This document shows positions 24,701-33,700 of a stretch of DNA of 64,000 nucleotides, piece after piece; within the stretch, counting starts at the first letter, position 1; each line of letters begins with the position of its first letter. The notes under the pieces are model-generated. The model did not search any database. It saw nothing but the letters and a program-made list of their open reading frames with translations, and was not told the origin of the DNA. Both the position numbers and the translations under genes were made by a program. The stretch comes from Owenia fusiformis (Eukaryota; Annelida; Polychaeta; Sabellida; Oweniidae), in assembly GCA_903813345.2 (NCBI GenBank), contig CAIIXF020000012.1, positions 20,281,520 to 20,345,519 of the forward strand, read 5' to 3'.

Positions 24701-27700
24701 GGCACCACCTGAAATCAGCAAAATTGTAAGTCAAGTCGATAACAATTTTGTTCATATTTTGGTATGTGAATACTATAAGCATGGCACACTGTCTTATGAT
24801 ACTTTTGGTAGAAGGCGGTCATTTTTCAAAATGGCCACCATTTTATCCTATTTTACTATTACTCAATAAGTAGTGGAGGCACCACCTGAAATCAGCAAAA
24901 TTGTAAGTCAAGTCGATAACAATTCTGTTCATATTTGGTATGTGAATACTATAAGCATGGCACAATGTCTAATGACACTTATGGTAGAAGGTGGTCATTT
25001 TGAAAATGGCTGCCATTTTTGCTATATACGTTGTTTGTGTTAGTTAGTTAGTTTGTGTTAGTTAGTCTCATTTGCAATTGACCAGTAATAACATATGATT
25101 TAATGGGGTTAAATATTAGATCCGGATTGTTGAGATAACTAGGTAGATTGTGTTTCATATTTTAGGAGAAAACAGAAGGAGATGAACATGAGCTGAGACT
25201 GGCCAGACTTGACTGGGAATTGGAGCAGAGGAAGCAGTAAGTTTTCAATAGCAATAAGTCAATTCTATATTTCAAAACAATCCTACCTACAACCTATACA
25301 TCATGAACCTACATTCTAGTCAACTCAAGTTCAACTTACCAAATATTTCCAAAACTCGAGCTAATTCCCGGGGTTACCTCATTTCGTCCAGTACTTATAA
25401 CATAAACCAGTCCAGTGCATAAACCTGGCTCATCTGGGTACAGAAAATTTCTGTAACTTCTAGTGGCAAGTTTCTCATGTTTAGTCACAATAAAAGGCTG
25501 TTATAAACACATTGGGGCCATTAGAAATCATTGAATACGTTGCAGTCATCTCATATTTTAATAAAAAAAAACGATGTAAAGATCGCTAAAATGAACTAAC
25601 AATTTGAAATATCGAATTAAATGAATAGTTTACCTGAATATCCTCATTATTTCCACGACAGACTGTTAGATATCTATCTAAAGTTATACATTAGTATTTT
25701 AATTAAATGATAGATCGTCATTTTTTCGTGTAAAAGATGTGAGAACAAAAAAGAAACCTGCGCAGGAAAACATGCAAAAGACTTTCTGGTTTTATGTCAA
25801 AATTCCTTGGTCGAAACCAATCTCCAAGCATTTCTTTCATATCAATCATACCACAATCCTTCTCTCATGCAGATCTTTAAATTGGGAGAAAATGTGACCT
25901 ACTTTTAAAAATATTAATTTTGAAGTCGGTTACATAACAATTACACAATTTTTACATAAGCATATATTTCTAATATAATAGAGAATCCTTTGAAAGACTG
26001 ATATTTAGTAATCATGTAAGATACTGCCAGAAATAAGTGGAAAATTGGATCTTGAGAATTTCTCCTAACCTCTTCATTGGAAAACCTAACTGGACATTAA
26101 TAAATTCAGTTTTTGAGTACATCAAAAGTCACGTTAACCATCTGATTTAGTGGTAGAATCATTTGTGGACATTATTATTTCATGTTGTCTCGTCAGGCAT
26201 GAGCAATGTTGATTTAGTATTACATTCTGATTTGTTATTAGTGGTATATCACAAATTTTATGAGATCCGGTTGGACTGTAATTTTACAATCGTCAGAGAG
26301 GTGGTGAGGTACGCAAATGAATGAAATGATTTTGAGAATGGGTCGAAACGAAACATTTCCTTCATACATTTCGAATTATTTTGAATGAGTAATAAATTAG
26401 GATGATGTAGAAAGACACCATTGATAGACATTTATCCGAAGGGTGCATCGAATTACAAAATCTACCATTTTTACTGCGTTTCACAATGCCCACTTGAATT
26501 CAGTAGAAATCCGATATTTTTCTGATTTTTCGTCAAAACTTAGTCATTGCTGCATGTTTTTTGAATTTTATGAATCTTGCTCAAGCCCTTTTCACTCCTT
26601 CAGACTTCACCTTCCTGAGAGATAGATTACATCACATGAGGGGGGTCCAGAATTTTTTCCAGACTAACTGAAAAATGAATTAGAGAACTCAATAAGCTGC
26701 ATGTAGATCATGATTGCGAAAATCATTAAGATTATACAGAATGCACTTGGTATTAGTGACTTCTTAAAAAACATTTTATATTATCATATTTGTTCAAACA
26801 TCAGTCTAGCTCATGTATTCATCCACAAAAATATTGCTGTACATATTAAACTTTCACATGTAAATGTATGTACATTGTACATAGTACATAGCACTATGAT
26901 TTGCTCCTTAGGTTAAATGTAAACAACAAAATATGTTAACTATAAGTTTAAAAGCATGTGTAAAGTAATCCTTGTTAATTTAAGGCTTGCAAAAAAGTTG
27001 AAGGATGCCTTATCAAGTAAAGAGGGGCTTTCTAAAAATATTGCTACCAAGAAGGAAAACCTGGATAGTCTCCAACCAAAACTGAATGCCATTCTCAAGG
27101 TATGTTACTGTTATGAATGTGCCAACAATCAGGGTACAATTGTTGTAACATGTTCAGATGTGTGAAAAAGTATTTAGGGCCCCCCCCCCCTACCCCTTTA
27201 TATAATGAAATTGAAATATTGATTTGCCTGGAGAATTTTATATTCATTTTTATGTCACCACGAAAAAAGTGGTGACATATTTTTATAGTCTCCGTTTTTA
27301 TTTGACGGCGGTTGGTGATCGGCGTCTGTAACAAATTCTTACAACTTCAATAATTTAACAAATACTGTTTAGACTGACTTCAATTTTTTTCAAAAACATC
27401 AAGTTTTCAGAAGTTCAAATCTGACTTTGTATTATAGATTTGTCCTTCAATGACCTTTTTAATGTAAAAAAAAGTCAAAAAGATCTTTTTTTAACTTGCT
27501 TCAAATAGACCAATTTTTTTTAATCATCTACAAGTTGTCAGAAGTTCAAATCTGGCTTAAGATTTGGCATTTTCAAGGTCAAAAAGGTATTTTTTCAACT
27601 TGCTTCAAATCGACCAATTTATTTTTCAAAATCATCTAAAAGTTCTCAAAAATTCAAATCTGGCTATAAATTTGACCTTTAATGACATTCTCAATTTCAA

Positions 27701-30700
27701 AAAGGTTTTTTTTCATCCTGCTTCAAATTGACCAATTTTTTTTCAAAATCATCTACAAGTTCTCAAAAGTTCAAATCCCGCTATAGATTTGACCTTAAAT
27801 GGCATTTTCAAGGTCAAAACAGATTTGACCTTCAATGACCTTCTCAAGGTCAAAAAGGTATTTTTTCATCTTGCCTCAAATTGACCAATTATTTTTTCAA
27901 GATCACCTACAAGTTCTTTAGATTTGAGATTTCACCTTCAACGACCTTCTGCTTCAAATTGACCAATTTATTTTTTCAAAATCATCTCCAAGTTCTCAGA
28001 AATTCAAATCTTACTTAAGATTGAATTCATAATATTGTGAGCAATTAGCTGGTGAAATTTTGTCATGTTAATGCCTTGTTAATTGATTGACCATTCGCGA
28101 GTGAAAATATCTCAATGTGAAAATACCTGGATGTGATAATACCTCAATGTGTGAATACCTCAATGTAATTCTACACACTCTAACTCACTATAATATGCTC
28201 ATTCAATGAATTCAGGAGACCAAGCCGATCCAAGAGGAACTTGGAATGCCATTTGATGAGGTTCGACAACAACACAAGATGGCCAGATTCTTGCCACGTC
28301 CTCTATATGTACTTTACATGCAAGCATCAGCCTATCATGAGGCTTGTGGTAAGTTTATCAGAATAACAGAGCTTACGTAGAACATACCAAAAACATCATA
28401 ATACCTCTAATCAGCTCCCCCAGTAGAAAGATAACTGATTATTTCTTTCTTGTTTTATTGCAGACAAGGCTATGAGTGTTACAATCAATGGTGAAATGGA
28501 GGAGGTGAAATCACTAGAGCCTGACTATGCTGCAAAACTTCTATGTAAGAATGGATTTATTAAACATTTTGAGCTGACATACTTTTCATGATTAGTATAT
28601 TATAGAGAAAATAAGAAGGATTTTGTTTAGAATGAATGAAATACATATTACTAACATCATAAAACATGTGATCATGTTGTCTCTTTTTATTTCCCTACAC
28701 TCTCATTTGTGTATATCTTTATCCTTTGATTGGTCTGTATCTCTACACTCTGATTGGTCTATTCGATAACTATTTAAATATTCCATTAAACGAAGTTCAG
28801 AGGAATATAGGGAACCCCTCTGTCTGTCCAGGTGATAACTCAAATACCACTGACCCCATTTTGTTAATATTTTGTACACATATACCTTATAGTGGTAGAA
28901 GTTCTGCTCGAAAGTCAATTTTCATAATGGCTGTTCCTTTAAAAAGGCAGCCATTTTAGTGCTGATTTTACAGTAAAGGTACAAGATCTAAAACAATATG
29001 TTTAAATGTAAAAAAATCATATAGGACACTAATAAAGCTAGAAATGTAGATATTGAAAAAACACGTGGCAGCCATCTTGAAAAATGGTGGCCTTTACACG
29101 CTATTTTTTGATTTTTGCTGTAACTTGCCAAGTTGAATTGATTTTGTTCATATTTGTTATGTGAATACTTTAAGATGGTACACTGTCTGGTGAGACTTTA
29201 AGAAGAAGGCGGCCATTTTGAAAAAAACTCAAAAAGTAATAGAACGATTTTGTTCATATTTGATATGTGAATACACATAAGCATGACACACTGTCTTGTG
29301 ACACTTTGGCTTGTAGGCGGCCATTTTGAAAAATGTGTGATTTTGTTCAAGGATGAGTCTGGGAATGAGTCAGGGTATCGACTTAGAAAATATTGAAAAT
29401 TGTAATGTCTGAAAAACCAACTCAATCACACATATTATTAAACTTCAATATCTTATCCTTCTTCTGAGATTACAAAAATATCAATTTGTATCACAATTGA
29501 TGAAGAATATTGGCATCAAAGACCGTGCATATCACTTTGTCAGAATTGAAAAAAATTCAATGGCAAATATTAAATGAATTATTTATACAAAAAGTTTTAA
29601 ACATATCCTCCAAAACATTGCTTACTTTCTTTGTGTAGACATTGAATGGTATTTCAGGATAAGTGAATTGGTGTTTATCTGGGTAATCAAGGGATTATAG
29701 TCACTCAAAGTTACTGAGCATCCAGTTTAGAGACTTCAATTGTGTTGGTGAAGTTACACATATTTCAGTCAAATTCATGCTGAGCACAACATATTGGTTT
29801 CAATTTTATATTCTCTATACATGACCCTGGTGATAAAGAGTCAGAATCAGTCAAAAAACCTAAACCGGAAAACTGTGCTCATTGTGAAAACTAAAAGTGA
29901 AGCAACTTATTTCCTCCATCAAATGGCAGCCATCTTGTTTTTCCCCCTTCAAATTAAACTGGCAGAAAATTCAAAAATTTGAAAAAAAATTTAATCCTTA
30001 AATATATTTCAAAAATATGATTTTCTTTTAAATTCTTCATGGGTCTTAAGTTATTTCTTCTTTGTATGTCATATATGTTGCCATTGGTGTTTTTTTCTAT
30101 GATAATGACTATTGTTTGTTTTTTAAGATACTTATTCTGACTCTCAGCAGGGGGTTAATTATGCATCAAAACTCGTGAAAAAGTAAATATACTTATCAAA
30201 TATAACTAGGACAGTAATAAAAACCATATTTCACATACATTTGACTGAGGGACCAAAAGGGTATATATCTGGACACATCCTTTTATATGTGGCTACTTAG
30301 AAGCATATTATACTTTCTGCTGGCAAAAATGGTAGCCATAGCTGTTCGATGGGATTTGCTACGCTTTAGCATTGCTGTTATCTAGTTGTGTAACTGCACC
30401 CTCATGTATTCGTTACAGAAATTTATTACCAGTTAAGATTACTCGATTAAGATTTTATAAATCACTTGAACACCCTGGTTTAAAACACATTGTCACAACA
30501 GCTCCCCTTTTACACAAAAGTTTGACATCACATTGCTGATATGATGTGTTCATGTTTCAGTTGACAGTGACAGTGAACCTGAAGAACAGGAAGATGGAAA
30601 GAAAGTATCTGTAAGTTCTTTTATAGGTTGTACTTTATATTGAATTCATATATTATTTATTAAAGATATACGCATCATAGATTGTGAAAAGGAAATACAC

Positions 30701-33700
30701 GTAACAAATTTTGGGTTCTAGAAACACAGGAGGAAGACAGCAGGAGACAAGTTAGACCTGAAGAGAAAGAAATTGCTCAGGCAACACCCCCTAACAGTTG
30801 ATATATCCATAAACTGTGGAGGTAATTTCGTTTATTGATTTCTTTAATAGGATTTAATATTTAATAGGATAGGGGATTGCTTTTGACTTGGAAGAGCTAT
30901 TGTTCAAGGTAAAAATGAATCTTTATTAAGGATTTGAGCCCTGGACTAAGTGCAATGTGAAATGACCATTCCCTTGAAGGTGTTACTTTCCAAATTTTGC
31001 ACGAGATTAAGAGCATCAAGTGTTAGTTTTAGGAAACAACGCCTTTAAGGAATGGTCATTACACAATGCATTGAGTCTTGGGCATGAATTCTTTTCACAC
31101 ATTGCAAAATATTTTCTACAAAATCATCTAAAAGATACATAATCACTAAAAGAATATATTTTTAATGAAACTTTTTGCAAGGGTCAAGCTGGCAAAGTAT
31201 CAATTTCAATCTGTAGAGTCCAGTCATCACCGTTTAACTAGTGACCTGGAGTTCATTATTGGTTATGTAACTGAATGCAATTACTTGAAATAACACGTTC
31301 TGATTGGCTGAAATTGGACACACCTTGCCTAGCTATGTGTGAATTACATTCTCACTTCACTTCATTTGATTGAATGACATTGGCATTCTTACATCATGTT
31401 TTTAGATTCTAACGTGCTGGAGCTGAACTTCTGTTACTTGATGCTGTTAGAGGTTGTCACTGTGAAACTGAAAGCAAACATTAATGCTACAACTTCTATA
31501 TCAGGAGGGTAAGTCATCATGTTTCAAAATTAAACTCTGAAACTACAATATTGTGACTGGCATATTGCAAACAGTCAGCCCCATACCTTAGCCCCAAACT
31601 TGTTATATTATGAGGTCTGGTGTATATGCAATCACCAACTCATTTGTCTGTCTGTCCATCCAGTCACAACAGGAGAAAGTGATAAGTTAGCTATATTACA
31701 AACTATAAACTCATTGTGTTTTTTCACAAACTCTCATAATATGCAATGGTATACCATACTCTACCATTTCAGGGACCTGTTATCTGAAGACATGCTTTTG
31801 AACTGCCTATACCCTGGTGATGATGGTAAAACATCCCCTAATCCCACTAATGGTTACCCCCTCAATAAATTAGGGTAAGAAAATTAGTATTTAAAACATT
31901 TTCAGTTTTTGGTATTGAATATTAGAATAATCAAATATCAGTGTAATTTTATTTTAGGAAAGAAATAAGAATCGTACATATTATAACATAAGTGGCAGAT
32001 GTACAAATGTCTCTTTATGTAATGGCCATAACCCATAAGGTTCTATTTAATTTCTATTTATTTTTCATTTTAGCATCACAAGACTGGATAATTTCTCTGG
32101 CACAATTGGCAAGCCATACATGTGGGCCCAATGGCTTTCAGGTCTTGAGTTTCTAGAGAGTGAAGATGCTGAGTTTAATGTCAACCAGCAAGCCTCAAAC
32201 TCTGTCAGCTCCAGCCGAATGGAAGAAACCCTGTTAAAGATCAGACGGAGAGTCAATTCAAGAATTGCCCTCCAAAAGCAGCTTGCATCCCTTGGTAGGT
32301 CAAAATCAACATTGGCTATTAAGAGGAATTCATTTTGTAATTTCCAGTTATATGGATAATACTCCCATGTCACTCCATGCATTGTTCTGTTTGTTCTTTT
32401 GAAATGAATTAAATATTGATAAAATGAAACCAACTTAATGAACTTTTGGTTGTTTTGGTTTTTAATAAAGAGAAATAACTTGAGTAATGTTTAACAGGGA
32501 TGTGTTTGAATGTTTCCAAAATACTTTACAATTCACAGTGTTATACTTTATTCCAGAGAGATGCTCAGTGAATGTATCACCAGAACATTTAGAATTGTTC
32601 CCACATAAGGTTCTCTCCAAGATTAGCAGCTGGAAGAGGACAACCTATGAAGACTTTGTTGTGAGTAACTTGTGTGAAATATCTTGCATTCCACTATTGC
32701 CTATGATCTTGAATTAGCAATTCAACATTGCCTATGATCTTGAATTAGCAACTCAGCATTGCTAATTGGAAACCAAAAATTGATTTCTTAAAATTATTTT
32801 TACCTTGATAAAAAACATATTTTGTCATTGTGCAATGTTTCCAGGGCTCACGCTAGCCGCAATTTTGCATATTTAGGCAGATTTTTCAAAGAGGACACAA
32901 AATATTAAACCCCTTGCGTTTCCTGGGATGCATTTTTTAATTCAAAATCTTAGATTGAAAAAAACACACAAAATTGAATTGTTGCATATTCCTGCTTCAA
33001 ATGCAAAGTAGTTATGTGTTCACTACATGCCACTTCATGCCTGTTTACTTCATGCCTGTTTACTTCATGCCTGTTTACTTCATGCCTGTTCACTGCATGC
33101 CTGTTTACTTCATGCCTGTTTACTTCATGCCTGTTTACTTCATGCCTGTTTACTTCATGCCTGTTCACTTCATGCCTGTTTACTTCATGCCTGTTTACTT
33201 CATGCCTGTTTACTTCATGCCTGTTTACTTCATGCCTGTTCACTGCATCCCTGTTTACTTCATGCCTGTTTACTTCATGCCTGTTCACTTCATGCCTGTT
33301 TACTTCATGCCTGTTTACTTCATGCCTGTTCACTGCATGCCTGTTTACTTCATGCCTGTTTACTTCATGCCTGTTTACTTCATGCCTGTTCACTGCATCC
33401 CTGTTTACTTCATGCCTGTTTACTTCATGCCTGTTTACTTCATGCCTTGCTCATTCCACCATGACAACCACAACATGGTGAAGGCTTTCAGCACAATTAC
33501 ATCAAGATTTCTTTCCAGTCTGTGCCATATACAGAGGAAATGACAGAAGAGGGTCTTGTACAGGAGTCTGATATGTTCTTCACAACAGTTCTTGAGAGGG
33601 GCTCTGCAAAACTTATTGCTCAAGTTGTCATCAGTCCAGATTATCCTAACCAGCCACCTCTTTTAGCCACCCAAGTGCATTATGGGACAAAACGCACTGC

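Noticed and set aside
33034..33447. Regular short array that might be mistaken for a CRISPR
   Set aside because: There are no spacers, the unit is 15 bp head to tail, and the context is a eukaryotic intron.
32950..33543. Four long overlapping ORFs in several frames and both strands (repeats of FMPVY, CLFTS, LLHAC, NRHEV)
   Set aside because: They are translations of a 15-bp minisatellite; a period divisible by 3 keeps frames open. They lie between two good splice sites of THOC5.
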